Shown piece by piece: positions 8,377-17,834 of a stretch of 64,000 bases of DNA (positions within the stretch are counted from its first letter, which is position 1; each line of letters begins with the position of its first letter). The notes below the pieces were generated by a model, which made no database searches, had not been told where the DNA came from, and worked only from the letters and a program-made list of their open reading frames with translations. A program made the translations under genes and the position numbers. Where the stretch lies: NCBI RefSeq assembly GCF_004681185.1, contig NZ_SRIF01000002.1, positions 1,361,456-1,425,455 of the forward strand, given 5' to 3'. This DNA is from Haloarcula amylovorans. Lineage in GTDB: Archaea > Halobacteriota > Halobacteria > Halobacteriales > Haloarculaceae.

Positions 8377-8657
8377 ACTCCGAACGACCGGACTACGACC
8401 TCGACTACGAGTACGACGTGCCCGCCGACGCCCCGACCTACGACTGTTCCTACTGTGGCCGCCCGTTCGCCCGCGAGGAGTGGCGCACGCTCCACTACGG
8501 ACTGAAGCACCCGTCGCAGCTGAACGACGAGGAAGTGCAGGCGTTTCGGGACGTCTACGGGGACGAAGAAGACGACCTCGGGACGTTTCGGTTACAGGCG
8601 TTGGCCGCGCTAGTGGCGATCTACTTCTGCCTCCTCATGGTCTACGCGCTAGTTTGA
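8373..8657 (+). CDS. C2H2 zinc-finger protein with C-terminal membrane helix (DUF7410-like)
   Basis: This 94-residue protein starts inside the ATGA overlap with the upstream membrane-protein gene. Residues near 29-50 form a clear C2H2 finger (CSYCGRPF... HYGLKH). The last 22 residues are one hydrophobic helix (LQALAALVAIYFCLLMVYALV). The N-terminus is Asp/Tyr-rich. It would sit as a tail-anchored zinc-finger protein on the cytoplasmic side. The coupling suggests a partner role with the polytopic protein near the oxidase subunit. The function is otherwise unknown. Confidence 0.82.
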   Translation: MNSERPDYDLDYEYDVPADAPTYDCSYCGRPFAREEWRTLHYGLKHPSQLNDEEVQAFRDVYGDEEDDLGTFRLQALAALVAIYFCLLMVYALV

Positions 8658-8864
8658 GCTTGCTTCGTCGGCAATTGCGCGTGTTCGGTCGTCTCGACTG
8701 ATACCGAGGGCTGGCTGTTGTGTGTAGATATTGCTAGCGAGCAGGTGAGGGCGTTCGAGAGCCCAGTACCCCAGACAGGGACAGCACTCCCAGCGGAACC
8801 AAAACCGACTACGACAGAACCTAGAAGCGACACGTTGATGGGTCGGAGACGCACACTGAGAGGT

Positions 8865-9149
8865 ATGGACCTGCGCGTCATCGACAAATCTGACACGGAA
8901 CTCTCTCTCGAAATCGCGGGCGAAGACCACACGTTCATGAACGTCATCAAGGGCGCACTGCTGGAGACCGAGGGCGTCACGGCGGCGACCTACGACGTGA
9001 ACCCCGAGCAGTCCGGTGGCCAGACCGACCCGGTCCTGACCATCAAGACCGAGTCGACGGTCGACGCGCTCGACGCTTTAGAGGACGGCACCGACCGCGT
9101 TATCGAGAAGGCCGACGACTTCACCGCGGCGTTCGAGTCCGCGGCGTAA
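8865..9149 (+). CDS. rpoL: RNA polymerase subunit Rpo11 (RpoL)
   Basis: The 94-residue subunit L of archaeal RNA polymerase pairs with Rpo3 (subunit D) as the alpha-like assembly platform. The segment [18 protein letters not shown] is the dimerisation signature (HTxxNxxxxxL). The start ATG 8865 follows GAGAGGT. The reading frame continues upstream to 8718 with non-protein-like sequence, which is excluded. It appears to be a single-gene unit. Confidence 0.93.
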   Translation: MDLRVIDKSDTELSLEIAGEDHTFMNVIKGALLETEGVTAATYDVNPEQSGGQTDPVLTIKTESTVDALDALEDGTDRVIEKADDFTAAFESAA

Positions 9150-9176
9150 GTTTCGACAGACGGTGCGGGCGGCTTT

Positions 9177-10019
9177 TCAGCAGACGACGTAGGTGACGAA
9201 GACGGTGCCGCCCGGCGCGACGTGGATGTCGACGCCGACGGTGCCCGCTTCCGCGGTACGGAACCGACTCCCGCGTTCGACATAATTATCGACTAGCGAG
9301 GCCGCCAGCGCACTCTCGTTCTCGAAGTCGCTCACCGACCGGCCGGTCCGCTCGTAGGCGACCTGATAGGCAACGACAGCGGGGCGTTCGCAGGCGAGTC
9401 CGAACCCGTCGAGGGCCTCGCGGTCGGGGCCGGAGCCGTCGCCGACGCGGGCATCGACGAGGGCCTTGTTGTAGTAGGTCGCTGCGGCGTCGGTCGTCTC
9501 GTTGCGGGTCAGCGCACTCGCGCCCTCGTTCGTCCGGCGGTCGTTCAGGACGTCGACGTAGGCGGCTTCAACGTCGGCGAGCGAGAGGCCGGCGGCGGTG
9601 TCGGCACTGCCGGGCGCATTCGGAATCTCGGGTGGTCCAGAGGTGCCACCGACGCCGGGCAGGGAGACGACGCCGAGGACGCTGAGAAGAATGACTCCCA
9701 AGAGGACGGCGACGACAGCGTAGCCGACGACGTACTTCGTTTCGAGGACGTCCAGCCACCCGGTGCCGATCTCGTCTAACGGGTCCGTCTCCGGCGGACC
9801 GATGCGGCGCTCGAAGTCGGAACCGCCACAGCGACTACACGGCGGCGAATGCTTCTGATGCTCGCGGCCGCAGTCCTGACACACCCACACTGGCCCGCCC
9901 TCGACCACCTCGTGGTTGACCTGCTCGACTGCCCGTTCGAAGGTGCCGTGGCCGCAGTTGTCGCAGGGCGGATCGTTCTCCTCGTGTGGCTTCCCGCACC
10001 ACTCACACCGCCATTCCAT
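9177..10019 (-). CDS. Double zinc ribbon, single TM and CAP-like domain protein
   Basis: The 280-residue protein opens with two zinc ribbons. The first is CEWC...CDNC and the second CQDC...CSRC, within the first 65 residues. A hydrophobic helix (YVVGYAVVAVLLGVILLSVLG) follows near residues 92-115. After it comes an extracytoplasmic segment, VEAAYVDVLNDRRTNEGASA, resembling the start of a CAP/SCP domain, though the later CAP histidines are weak. ATG 10019 (MEWRCEWC) starts the first ribbon; the frame runs on upstream as an antisense shadow. This would place zinc ribbons in the cytoplasm and the CAP-like part outside. Confidence 0.75.
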   Translation of the reverse strand: MEWRCEWCGKPHEENDPPCDNCGHGTFERAVEQVNHEVVEGGPVWVCQDCGREHQKHSPPCSRCGGSDFERRIGPPETDPLDEIGTGWLDVLETKYVVGYAVVAVLLGVILLSVLGVVSLPGVGGTSGPPEIPNAPGSADTAAGLSLADVEAAYVDVLNDRRTNEGASALTRNETTDAAATYYNKALVDARVGDGSGPDREALDGFGLACERPAVVAYQVAYERTGRSVSDFENESALAASLVDNYVERGSRFRTAEAGTVGVDIHVAPGGTVFVTYVVC

Positions 10020-10086
10020 TGGGTTACCGTAGGTGACCGAGGGTACAAAGAGTACGCGGACCAATTCTCCCGGCGCTACCCGGCTG

Positions 10087-11478
10087 TTAGCCGTCGAGGG
10101 CCACGTTCTCGACATCGAAGCGGGTGCCGTACTCGGGACTGTCCGAAAGCGAGAGATGCCAGCCCTGTTCGTCGGCGACCATCTGTGCGATGTACAGCCC
10201 GAAGCCGGTCTTTCCCTCGATGGTCGTGTATCCCGCGTCGAAGACGTGTTCCGGCGGGTCGGCGTCGATCCCCGCCCCGTCGTCGGCGACGAAAAATCCA
10301 TTGGGCGTCGTTCCGACGGTGACAGTGACGTTCGGACCGGCGTGTTCGATGGCGTTCTGAAACAGGAACTGCAGGAGGAGACTTGCCGACTCTTGGTCCG
10401 CGACGAGGCGAGCGTCGCGCTCGATTTCGAGCGTCCCCGGGCCATCGGCGAACGTGTCCCAAATCTCTCGGGCGAGCCGTGAGAGCCAGACGGGTTTGGG
10501 TTCGAGTTGCTCGTCCTCTCGCGTCGAGAGCCGAACCACCGTATCGACGAGCGAGGAGAGCCGCGAGAGCGAGTCTTCCATGCTCTGTCGTTGCGCCCCC
10601 ACTTCCCCCTCCCCTTCCTCCTCTTCCTCTAGCAGTTCGAGGCGCCCCTGGACGATTTGGAGTTCGTTGCGAAACTCGTGGGCCGCGACGAGCGCGACCT
10701 TCACCATTCGCTCGTGTTGCCGGCGAAACGCGTGCTCGCGGCTCTTCCGTTCGGTGATGTCCTGCGTGTGACCGACGAGTCCGCGGATCTCGCCGTCGGC
10801 ATCGTACCACGGCACCTTGCAGGTTCGGACGTACTCCGCATCGAGATCGAGAAACTCCTCTACCTCGATTCGTTCTTGCTCAGCCTCGATAACATCCATC
10901 TCGTCGCGGTAGGCCGCCCTCGCGTGCTCGTCGGCCAGCTCCTCGACTTCGGGGTCGGTGAGGCCGAGGCGGTCAGTCGGTTCGTTGAATCCTCGCCCCA
11001 TCAGGACGTGTCTCGCGTCCGCGTCTTTCGCGTAGAGATGGTCCGGGAGTTCGTTAAACAGCGAGAGCAACAGCGTCTCCATCGGCGAGGGGGGTCGGCC
11101 CGCGACGGACGGGGCCTGACCATCGAGGCACCCCCGGACCGCGGCGACGACAGCCCGGTCGTCGAGCGTTGATGAATCGACCGCGAGGATGTCCACCTCG
11201 TCGGGGACCGTCTTTGGGTCTACGCCAGCGACGACGACTGGCAAGTCCGGAAACAGCGCGGTGACGCCGTGGGCGATATCCACTCCCGACTGGTCACCGA
11301 TGGTTGCGGGCAAGACGAGACAATGAACCACCGAGTTGGTCAGTTCGTCGAACACTCGCGTCACGTCGGTCAGCACGGTGACTGCGACGGACGAGTCCGG
11401 GAGTGCCGCTTCGAGCGTCCCACCCTCGCTCGTCTCCTCGGCGACTACGAGGACCGATTTTACGTCGTTTCCGCCCAT
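10087..11478 (-). CDS. Sensor histidine kinase: degenerate receiver, PAS, HisKA, HATPase
   Basis: This 463-residue soluble kinase has an N-terminal receiver-like domain (about 1-120) in which the phospho-acceptor Asp after the third strand is absent (VHCLVLP). A PAS domain follows (about 135-245, ending GLVGHTQDITERK). His267 lies in the dimerisation helix (AAHEFRNELQ). The ATPase has an N box near 373 and a GKTGFGLYIAQ lid. An acidic LEEEEEGEGE loop interrupts the HisKA helices. No response regulator lies nearby, as is common for haloarchaeal orphan kinases. The signal is unknown. Confidence 0.88.
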   Translation of the reverse strand: MGGNDVKSVLVVAEETSEGGTLEAALPDSSVAVTVLTDVTRVFDELTNSVVHCLVLPATIGDQSGVDIAHGVTALFPDLPVVVAGVDPKTVPDEVDILAVDSSTLDDRAVVAAVRGCLDGQAPSVAGRPPSPMETLLLSLFNELPDHLYAKDADARHVLMGRGFNEPTDRLGLTDPEVEELADEHARAAYRDEMDVIEAEQERIEVEEFLDLDAEYVRTCKVPWYDADGEIRGLVGHTQDITERKSREHAFRRQHERMVKVALVAAHEFRNELQIVQGRLELLEEEEEGEGEVGAQRQSMEDSLSRLSSLVDTVVRLSTREDEQLEPKPVWLSRLAREIWDTFADGPGTLEIERDARLVADQESASLLLQFLFQNAIEHAGPNVTVTVGTTPNGFFVADDGAGIDADPPEHVFDAGYTTIEGKTGFGLYIAQMVADEQGWHLSLSDSPEYGTRFDVENVALDG

Positions 11479-11570
11479 CTACACGAAGCATGCGACGTCA
11501 CTACGTTACTGTTTCGGAATTTGATAACGAAATGAACTTTTCGTCGGAGCGATCGCAGTAAAACTGTGGT

Positions 11571-11593
11571 CTCGCTGAGCGGAGCGAAGCGAG
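11571..11593. repeat. Hairpin with 11-nt GAGCGGAGCGA loop
   Basis: Six-base inverted arms CTCGCT and AGCGAG flank the loop GAGCGGAGCGA. It lies in the roughly 185-bp gap between the 3' end of hisF and the 5' end of the histidine kinase gene. The loop matches those of the hairpins at 23262-23288 and 23363-23383. The remainder of the gap holds no gene. Confidence 0.6.
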
Positions 11594-11663
11594 GGGTGGC
11601 AGAGCGTTCTCTGACGGCGGGGGGAAAAAGGTGGGACCGCACTTCGTTCGGTCCCGTTCGAGT

Positions 11664-12479
11664 TTACAACCGCACGGGGATACCCTTACTATCCAGATAC
11701 TCCTTCGTCTCCTCGATGGAGTACTCGCCGAAGTGGAAGATAGAGGCGGCCAGTCCGGCGTCGGCACCGGCCTCGACGAACACCTCTTCCATATCGGCGG
11801 GACTGCCACACCCCGATGAGGCGATGACCGGCGTCGAGACGGCGTCGCAGACGGCTTTCATCAGCGGGATGTCGTAGCCGTCCTTGGTGCCGTCGGCGTC
11901 GATGGAGTTGACGAATATCTCGCCCGCGCCACGATCTTCTGCTTCCATCGCCCACTCGACGGCGTCGAGTCCGGTGCCCTCGCGGCCGCCCTTAACCGTA
12001 CACTCGAACCAGCAGGACTCGCCGTCGACCTCGGCGTAGTGTTCGCCTTCTTCGTCGAAGCGACGGCGGGCGTCCAGCGAGATGACGATGCACTGGCTAC
12101 CGAAGGCGGCCGCACCCTCGCCGATGAGGTCCGGTTCCGCGATGGCACCGGAGTTGATCGAAACCTTGTCCGCGCCCGCCCGCAGCGTCTCCTTGATGTC
12201 GTCGCGAGTGCGGATGCCGCCGCCGACGGTCAGCGGGATGAACACTTCGTCGGCCACCGACGAGACGGTTTCGAGCATCGTCTCCCGTCCGTCGGCGGAG
12301 GCGGTGATGTCCAGAAAGACGAACTCGTCGGCCCCCGACTCGTTGTAGGCTTTCGCCATCTCTACCGGGTCGCCGGTGTACTCTAAGTCCTCGAAGTTGA
12401 CGCCGGTGTAGACGGCGGCGTCCCCGTTCTCGTCGACGTCGACGTCGATACAGGGGATGATGCGTTTCGTGAGCGTCAT
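11664..12479 (-). CDS. hisF: Imidazole glycerol phosphate synthase subunit HisF
   Basis: This 271-residue TIM-barrel cyclase converts PRFAR plus ammonia from HisH into imidazole glycerol phosphate and AICAR in histidine synthesis. The N-terminus [19 protein letters not shown], the phosphate-binding TVGGGIRT and the C-terminal [15 protein letters not shown] match HisF. The length is slightly above the usual 255, because of an Asp/Glu-rich insertion ([17 protein letters not shown]). HisH is not in the window. Confidence 0.95.
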   Translation of the reverse strand: MTLTKRIIPCIDVDVDENGDAAVYTGVNFEDLEYTGDPVEMAKAYNESGADEFVFLDITASADGRETMLETVSSVADEVFIPLTVGGGIRTRDDIKETLRAGADKVSINSGAIAEPDLIGEGAAAFGSQCIVISLDARRRFDEEGEHYAEVDGESCWFECTVKGGREGTGLDAVEWAMEAEDRGAGEIFVNSIDADGTKDGYDIPLMKAVCDAVSTPVIASSGCGSPADMEEVFVEAGADAGLAASIFHFGEYSIEETKEYLDSKGIPVRL

Positions 12480-12583
12480 TCAGTACCCGAGGGTTCGCCA
12501 CAGGGCCGTTTGACCGTTTCGACTGGTGCAACCACGCAGTGGAATCCGACAGCTACAGGTGGGCGCTGCCAGAAGGCAAACTC

Positions 12584-12775
12584 ATGGCAGACGAACACGC
12601 CGAGAAAAACCGTCCGAACTACGACCCTGAAAACGTCGAATTACCGGACAAACAGGCCCCGTTGCGTTCGACGTCGCCCCAGAGTCCCTTCACGATGGGA
12701 CAGGTTGGACAGGGGTTCGCCGTCATGCTGGTCGGGCTGGTCCTCACGTTCGGCATCGCGCTGGCGCTGGTCTAA
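12584..12775 (+). CDS. Small tail-anchored membrane protein (DUF7550-like)
   Basis: A 63-residue protein: an acidic N-terminal half (MADEHAEKNRPNYDPENVEL), a Ser/Pro hinge, then one C-terminal helix (VGQGFAVMLVGLVLTFGIALALV). ATG 12584 is chosen because an in-frame start at 12539 adds poorly conserved sequence. It is divergent from hisF. The function is unknown; proteins of this architecture are widespread in haloarchaea. Confidence 0.72.
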   Translation: MADEHAEKNRPNYDPENVELPDKQAPLRSTSPQSPFTMGQVGQGFAVMLVGLVLTFGIALALV

Positions 12776-12985
12776 GCGGCCGTCACTCGGAACCCGTATC
12801 GGACCGGTTTCTGCGTAGACGAGACTAGCAGAGAGCACACCGAAGACGAGCGGGGCGACGGCCAGACCGGCCCAAAACGACAGCTCTGGCGGCTGCAGCG
12901 TGGCGAGCCCGTAGGCAATGGCGAGCACGCCACCGGCGGCCCACGCCCCTCGTTTTGCCACATATCTCGCCGGTCTAGTGGCCAT
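12641..12985 (-). CDS. Possible two-helix membrane protein, C-terminus uncertain
   Basis: The first 60 or so residues from ATG 12985 look like real protein: MATRPARYVAKRGAWAAGG, then two hydrophobic helices ending near FGVLSASLVYAETGP. After that the frame runs antisense through the DUF7550-like gene and becomes low-quality. If one base is skipped near position 12800, the sequence instead ends naturally as YGFRVTAA and stops near 12773. The gene may therefore be frameshifted, or may end in the antisense overlap. No function is recognised. Confidence 0.35.
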   Translation of the reverse strand: MATRPARYVAKRGAWAAGGVLAIAYGLATLQPPELSFWAGLAVAPLVFGVLSASLVYAETGPIRVPSDGRLDQRQRDAEREDQPDQHDGEPLSNLSHREGTLGRRRTQRGLFVR

Positions 12986-13166
12986 ACCTGTCGGTACTGC
13001 ATTCACACGGAAGTCCGTCCGGTAGCACCCCGATCGACTTCGACGATGGGTTCGTTCGGTGACGATAACCGACGATAGACGGTGGTTCTCCGGTGTAGCA
13101 TTCACACTGACGACGGGTCGATAGTGGTGGTAAGTATAAGAGGTTTCAGTGACACGTACTGGTATC

Positions 13167-14384
13167 GTGTCGAACGACCAATCTGTAGGTACAACGGTCG
13201 CAACTGGGACGTCGACATCAGCTGACGGACGGCGTGCTGGCCAGGAAGCAGCCAGTGCGGCGCGAGAAGGCCTCGATACCGGTCGAGTGGATTTCTGTCA
13301 GGTGTTCGTCGACGCCAGTTACGACCCCGGCGCTGCACTCTCGGGCGTCAGAGCCGTCGTTGACGACGACACCGCTATCGTCGGCTGTACGGCCACAGGG
13401 GCCTTCACAGAAACGGACACGATGGACCGCGGTGTCGCCGTTGCACTCGTCACTAGTGACTCGTTTCGGTTCGATACCGCCATTGCCACCGGCCTCACCG
13501 AGAATATCCACGGCACCGTCAGGGAAGCGATCCGTGCCTTACCGGACGACGTTAGCTACCCGTATCAGTCCGCCCTCGTCCTTCACAACGGGCTAGCAGG
13601 CATCGGCGAACGGTTGTCACTCGCCATCCAGCGACGGTTCGGTCCCCACGTCGGCTTCGCGGGTGGCGCGGCGTCCGACAACTACCGGATGAAGTCGACA
13701 CCTGTCTTCTGTGGAGAGACCGTGGCCGAGGACGCCCTAGTGCTGGTGCTCGTTTCCGGAACGCAGCGGGCCGTCATCTCGGTCGATCACGGACACGAAC
13801 CGATTTCGGAACCATATACGGTAACCGACGCGTCGGACAACATAGTCCACGAACTCGACGGCGAACCCGCCTTCGAAGTGTGGAAAGACGTAGTCCGCGA
13901 CCACGCGTCGGCAACGTTCGACTTCGACTTTGACGCCGACACCTTAACACCTGATTCAGAGGAACTGTCCCGATTGATGGGTGCCTACGAGTTCGGTATC
14001 GATCAGGGTGACGGATACAAGATACGGTGGCCGCGGGTCGCTGTCGAAGCGGATGGCTCGCTCGTATTCGCCGTAGACGTTCCTGAGGGAACCGTCCTCC
14101 GCGTGATGTACGGTAGCCCGGAGAAGCAAATAGATTCCGTCCGTCGGGTCGCCGAGGAGGCGGTCGCACTCGCCGAGGGCGACCTCGCAGGCGGGTTCGT
14201 CTACGACTGCGCCTGCCGCGAAATAATCCTTCAGGACGCTTTTTCCGACGCCGTCGACGAGTTAGCGTCTGCTCTCCCTGCCCCCTTCGCCGGGTTCGAA
14301 ACGTACGGAGAACTGTGCATGCAGATGGGACAACTCAGCGGCTTTCACAACACGACGACTGTCGTCTTCGTGTTGCCGGAGTAA
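13167..14384 (+). CDS. FIST-domain sensory protein
   Basis: A 405-residue soluble protein matching the FIST N and FIST C sensory domains. The N part contains DDDTAIVGCTATGAF and GLTENIHGTVREAIRAL, the middle has FGPHVGFAGGAASDN, and the C part ends CMQMGQLSGFHNTTTVVFVLP. FIST domains are thought to bind small ligands, possibly amino acids. GTG 13167 fits a leaderless transcript from the TATA-like AAGTATAAGAGG at 13132-13143; GTG 13149 is the alternative. Three bases separate it from a histidine kinase, so it is probably the input module for that kinase. Confidence 0.87.
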   Translation: MSNDQSVGTTVATGTSTSADGRRAGQEAASAAREGLDTGRVDFCQVFVDASYDPGAALSGVRAVVDDDTAIVGCTATGAFTETDTMDRGVAVALVTSDSFRFDTAIATGLTENIHGTVREAIRALPDDVSYPYQSALVLHNGLAGIGERLSLAIQRRFGPHVGFAGGAASDNYRMKSTPVFCGETVAEDALVLVLVSGTQRAVISVDHGHEPISEPYTVTDASDNIVHELDGEPAFEVWKDVVRDHASATFDFDFDADTLTPDSEELSRLMGAYEFGIDQGDGYKIRWPRVAVEADGSLVFAVDVPEGTVLRVMYGSPEKQIDSVRRVAEEAVALAEGDLAGGFVYDCACREIILQDAFSDAVDELASALPAPFAGFETYGELCMQMGQLSGFHNTTTVVFVLPE

Positions 14385-14387
14385 CCG

Positions 14388-15602
14388 ATGAACCGAACCG
14401 AACTCGTCTCGAAATTCGCGGAGACGGTAGGTATCGAGAAAGCGGAGTCCGTCGTCGACGAGGCGATGGCCACGATCGGGATCGAGGGACCGTCGATGAC
14501 GAACATGGACGCCCGCGACATCTGCGAGGTCATCCACCACGAACACGACGGCTACATCACCCTCGTCGCGAGCGAACTCCGCGTCCAGTTGGCGGCCCAA
14601 GAGCGGTTCGCCGCTCTCCTCGAAAACATTCCGGATCCGGCCGTCGTCGTCACGTTCAACCAGCGGGAACCGTACGTCAGGTCAGTCAACGACGCCTTCG
14701 AAAACGAGTTCGGACACATGCGTGAGGACGCAATTGGAGCGCCACTCCTGTCGCTCATCTCGACGCCCGACCAGGCGTCGGCCGACATCGTCGCTAACTG
14801 GTGGCGAGAGACCGGCCAGTCCGAACAGGAAGTAACGCGAGTGACCGCGACCGGCGAGGCGCGGACGTACTTGTTCCGGAGCGTCATCGTTGCTCGCGAA
14901 GGCGGCGAAGTGGAGGGGTACGGAATCTACACCGACATCACCGAGCGTAAGCGCCGCGAACAGCAACTCCAACACCAGAACGAACGCCTCGACGAGTTCG
15001 TGAGCATCGTCAGCCACGACCTCCGGAACCCGCTGAGCGTCGCAGCGAGTCATGCGGAGCTTCTCGCCGAGACCGTCGGAGACGAGAGCGCAATGACGTC
15101 CCTCGATGCCATCAAACGATCCCACGACCGGATGGGACGACTACTGGAGGACCTCTTAGACCTTGCGCGACAGGGACAGGTGGTCGGCGAACCGGAGTCA
15201 GTCGCCATCGGCGAAATCGCTGCCGCAGCATGGCAGCAGGTCGACACCACCGACGCAACGCTTTCAGTCGATGCCGACGTGACCGCCGAAGGCGACCCCG
15301 ACCGCATCCAGCAGTTGTTTGAGAACCTCTACCGGAACAGTATCGAACACGCCGGGTCGGACATCAGCGTCGCTGTCGGTACTCTCGGGCCAACCGGACA
15401 GAACGGGTTCTACATCGAGGACGACGGCCCGGGAATCCCCGAAGATGACCGCGAACAGGTGTTCCAGCACGGCTATACAACGGTTACCAAAGGGACTGGA
15501 TTCGGCCTGTCTATCGTCGAGAGCATCGTCGAAGCCCATGGCTGGACGGTCGGCGTCACAGAGGGCGAGACGAGCGGCGCGCGCTTCGAGGTCCGCTGGT
15601 AG
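14388..15602 (+). CDS. PAS sensor histidine kinase coupled to FIST protein
   Basis: The 404-residue cytoplasmic kinase has a short N-terminal helical region (1-70), one PAS domain (about 70-190), the phospho-acceptor His210 (SIVSHDLRNPLS) and a HATPase domain with N box NLYRNSIEHAG and lid KGTGFGLSIVE. It starts 3 bp after the FIST gene, so the two form one transcript. Ligand sensing by FIST with phosphorylation by this kinase is the expected arrangement. No receiver protein is encoded close by. It ends exactly where convergent purL ends. Confidence 0.9.
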   Translation: MNRTELVSKFAETVGIEKAESVVDEAMATIGIEGPSMTNMDARDICEVIHHEHDGYITLVASELRVQLAAQERFAALLENIPDPAVVVTFNQREPYVRSVNDAFENEFGHMREDAIGAPLLSLISTPDQASADIVANWWRETGQSEQEVTRVTATGEARTYLFRSVIVAREGGEVEGYGIYTDITERKRREQQLQHQNERLDEFVSIVSHDLRNPLSVAASHAELLAETVGDESAMTSLDAIKRSHDRMGRLLEDLLDLARQGQVVGEPESVAIGEIAAAAWQQVDTTDATLSVDADVTAEGDPDRIQQLFENLYRNSIEHAGSDISVAVGTLGPTGQNGFYIEDDGPGIPEDDREQVFQHGYTTVTKGTGFGLSIVESIVEAHGWTVGVTEGETSGARFEVRW

Positions 15603-17768
15603 TCAGGCCAGTTCGTCGGTAATCGTCGAGCGTAGCGCGGTGATCTCTTCGGCGTGATACTGGAGCGTGTCGTCGTTGACAGAGATATCGAGGTGGTTCG
15701 ACCCGTTCGCCTCGCCCAGTTCCGTCACCGGCGCGACGCCGTCGAACAGTTCGTAGACGGCGTCTGGGTCAGTCGTCTCGAAGACGACGCGGCCGGGCTG
15801 CTCGTTGAAGAACAGGCGCTTTCGCGTGCCGCGGTCGACGGTCTCGATTTCCACGTCGGCCCCGGCGTCCTCGTGGACCATCTCCGCGAGCGCCACCGCG
15901 AGGCCGCCGTGGCTCACGTCGTGACTGGCCAGCACGTGGTCGGCGTCGGCCACGTCGGCGATCGTCTCGATGAGGGCGGTGAGGTCCGCCGGTAGTTTCG
16001 GGAAGGCATCGGTGCCGCCGAACTGCGCGGTGTACTCAGAGCCGCCGAGACACGGGTCGGTCTCGCCTTCCAGCGCCCGGTCGCCGACGACGACCAGCGT
16101 CCCCTCGCCGGAGAGTTTCGTTGGCGGCGCGTCGTACCCCTCTTTGACGCCGACCAGCGCGAGCGTCGGCGTCGGCGGGATGGGGCCCGCGTTCGAGTCG
16201 TTGTACAGCGAGACGTTCCCGCCGACGACGGGCACGTCGAGTTCGGCACACATGTCGGCCAACCCGTCGACGATTCCCTTGAAGCCGCCGTAGACATCCG
16301 GTTTCTCGGGGTTGCCACCGTTCAGGCAGTCGACGGCGGCGTGGGGAAGCGCGCCCTTCGCCGCGACGTTGGTAGCGTTCTCTAAGGCGACGGCCCGCGC
16401 GCCTTCGTAGGGCGCGGCATCGGTCCAGTTGGGGTCCGCACCGGCCGAGAAAGCGAGGCCGGTACCCGCTTCGCGGATCGCGAGCAGGGAGGCGTCGTCG
16501 CCGGGTAGGACGCTCGTCCGGACCTGCACCTCGTGGTCGTACTGGCGGTAGACCCACCGCTTCGAGGCAGTGTTCGGGCTGGCGACGATACGCTCGAAGG
16601 CCTCTGCTATGTCCACCGTCGGCAGATCGCGTTCCTGTGTGAGCGGGTCCTCTGCGGGCAGATCGTTCATCGGCGCGCCGTCGCCGAGGAACGCCGCGTC
16701 GACGTCGACGACGATTTCGCCGTCGAACGTGCAAATGTAGTTCGTCCCCGCCTCGGTGAGTTCGCCGATGACCGAACAGCCGAGGTCGTAGCGCTCTGCG
16801 AGTTCGGCCACGCGGTCGACGTTCTCGGGGGTCACCTCGTAGACCATCCGCTCCTGGCTCTCGGCCAGCAGGTACTCCATCGCGTTCATGTTCGGTTCGC
16901 GCTCGTGGACGCGGTCCAGTTCGATACGCGCGCCGAGACCGCCCTTGGCGACGAGTTCGGAGGACGCCCCACCCAGTCCCGCCGCGCCGAGGTCGCGGGC
17001 CGACTCGACGAGGGCCTCGTCGAGCAGGGCTTCGTTGCACTCGATGAGCAGTTTCTCCGTGTAGGGGTCGCCGACCTGCACCGCGGGACGGTCCTCAGTT
17101 TCTGCATCTTCGGCGAGGTCCTCGCTGGCGAAGGAGGCCCCGCCAAGGCCATCGCGGCCGGTCGAGTTGCCGACGAGGACGAGCTTGTTGCCGGGTTCCT
17201 GCGCCTCGGCGGTGATGGTCCGCTCCGGCTCCAGTAGGCCGATACAGGAGACGTTGACGAGCGGGTTCCCCTCGTAGCGGTCGTGGAAGGCGACCGACCC
17301 CGTGACCGTCGGGACGCCGATGCAGTTGCCGTAGTGAGAGATCCCTTCCACGACGCCCTCGAAGAGGTAGCGGGAGTGTTCGCGCTCGAAGTCGCCGAAG
17401 TACAGCGAGTCGGCGAGCGCGATGGGATAGGCACCCATCGAGAGGGTATCACGGACGATGCCGCCGACGCCGGTGGCGGCCCCGTCGAACGGGTCGACGT
17501 ACGAGGGATGGTTGTGGGACTCGACGCCCATCGTGATGTACATCTCCTCGCCATCACCGTGGCTCGGAAGCGAGACGACGGCGGCGTCGTCACCGGGACC
17601 GATGACGACTTGGTCTCCTTCGGAGTCGAACGCCGAGAGCAGCGGCCGCGAGGAGCGATAGGCGCAGTGCTCGCTCCAGAGGTTCTCGAAGAGAGCGGCC
17701 TCCGCTCGCGTCGGCTCCCGACCGATTTCCTCGACCACGACATCGCGGTCAGCGTCGGACAGGCTCAT
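15603..17768 (-). CDS. purL: Phosphoribosylformylglycinamidine synthase subunit PurL
   Basis: The 721-residue ATP-dependent subunit converts FGAR to FGAM in purine synthesis. It is the short PurL type that works with separate PurQ and PurS, which are not in the window. Family signatures include [15 protein letters not shown] near the N-terminus, [23 protein letters not shown], and the C-terminal [18 protein letters not shown]. The start ATG is 17768. The stop abuts the stop of the kinase gene on the other strand. Confidence 0.96.
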   Translation of the reverse strand: MSLSDADRDVVVEEIGREPTRAEAALFENLWSEHCAYRSSRPLLSAFDSEGDQVVIGPGDDAAVVSLPSHGDGEEMYITMGVESHNHPSYVDPFDGAATGVGGIVRDTLSMGAYPIALADSLYFGDFEREHSRYLFEGVVEGISHYGNCIGVPTVTGSVAFHDRYEGNPLVNVSCIGLLEPERTITAEAQEPGNKLVLVGNSTGRDGLGGASFASEDLAEDAETEDRPAVQVGDPYTEKLLIECNEALLDEALVESARDLGAAGLGGASSELVAKGGLGARIELDRVHEREPNMNAMEYLLAESQERMVYEVTPENVDRVAELAERYDLGCSVIGELTEAGTNYICTFDGEIVVDVDAAFLGDGAPMNDLPAEDPLTQERDLPTVDIAEAFERIVASPNTASKRWVYRQYDHEVQVRTSVLPGDDASLLAIREAGTGLAFSAGADPNWTDAAPYEGARAVALENATNVAAKGALPHAAVDCLNGGNPEKPDVYGGFKGIVDGLADMCAELDVPVVGGNVSLYNDSNAGPIPPTPTLALVGVKEGYDAPPTKLSGEGTLVVVGDRALEGETDPCLGGSEYTAQFGGTDAFPKLPADLTALIETIADVADADHVLASHDVSHGGLAVALAEMVHEDAGADVEIETVDRGTRKRLFFNEQPGRVVFETTDPDAVYELFDGVAPVTELGEANGSNHLDISVNDDTLQYHAEEITALRSTITDELA

Positions 17769-17834
17769 TAGGTGGTGGTGGCTCCCGGCCGGCTAAATCG
17801 CTTTCCATGCGCCCGTCGCTAAAGTGAGCCGGTC

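Noticed and set aside
8658..8864. Minus-strand frame across the rpoL upstream gap
   Set aside because: Low-complexity Ser/Val sequence, overlapping rpoL antisense, no start signal.
16036..17040. 334-codon minus-strand frame
   Set aside because: Same strand as purL but another frame; Arg-rich composition typical of a GC-rich shadow.
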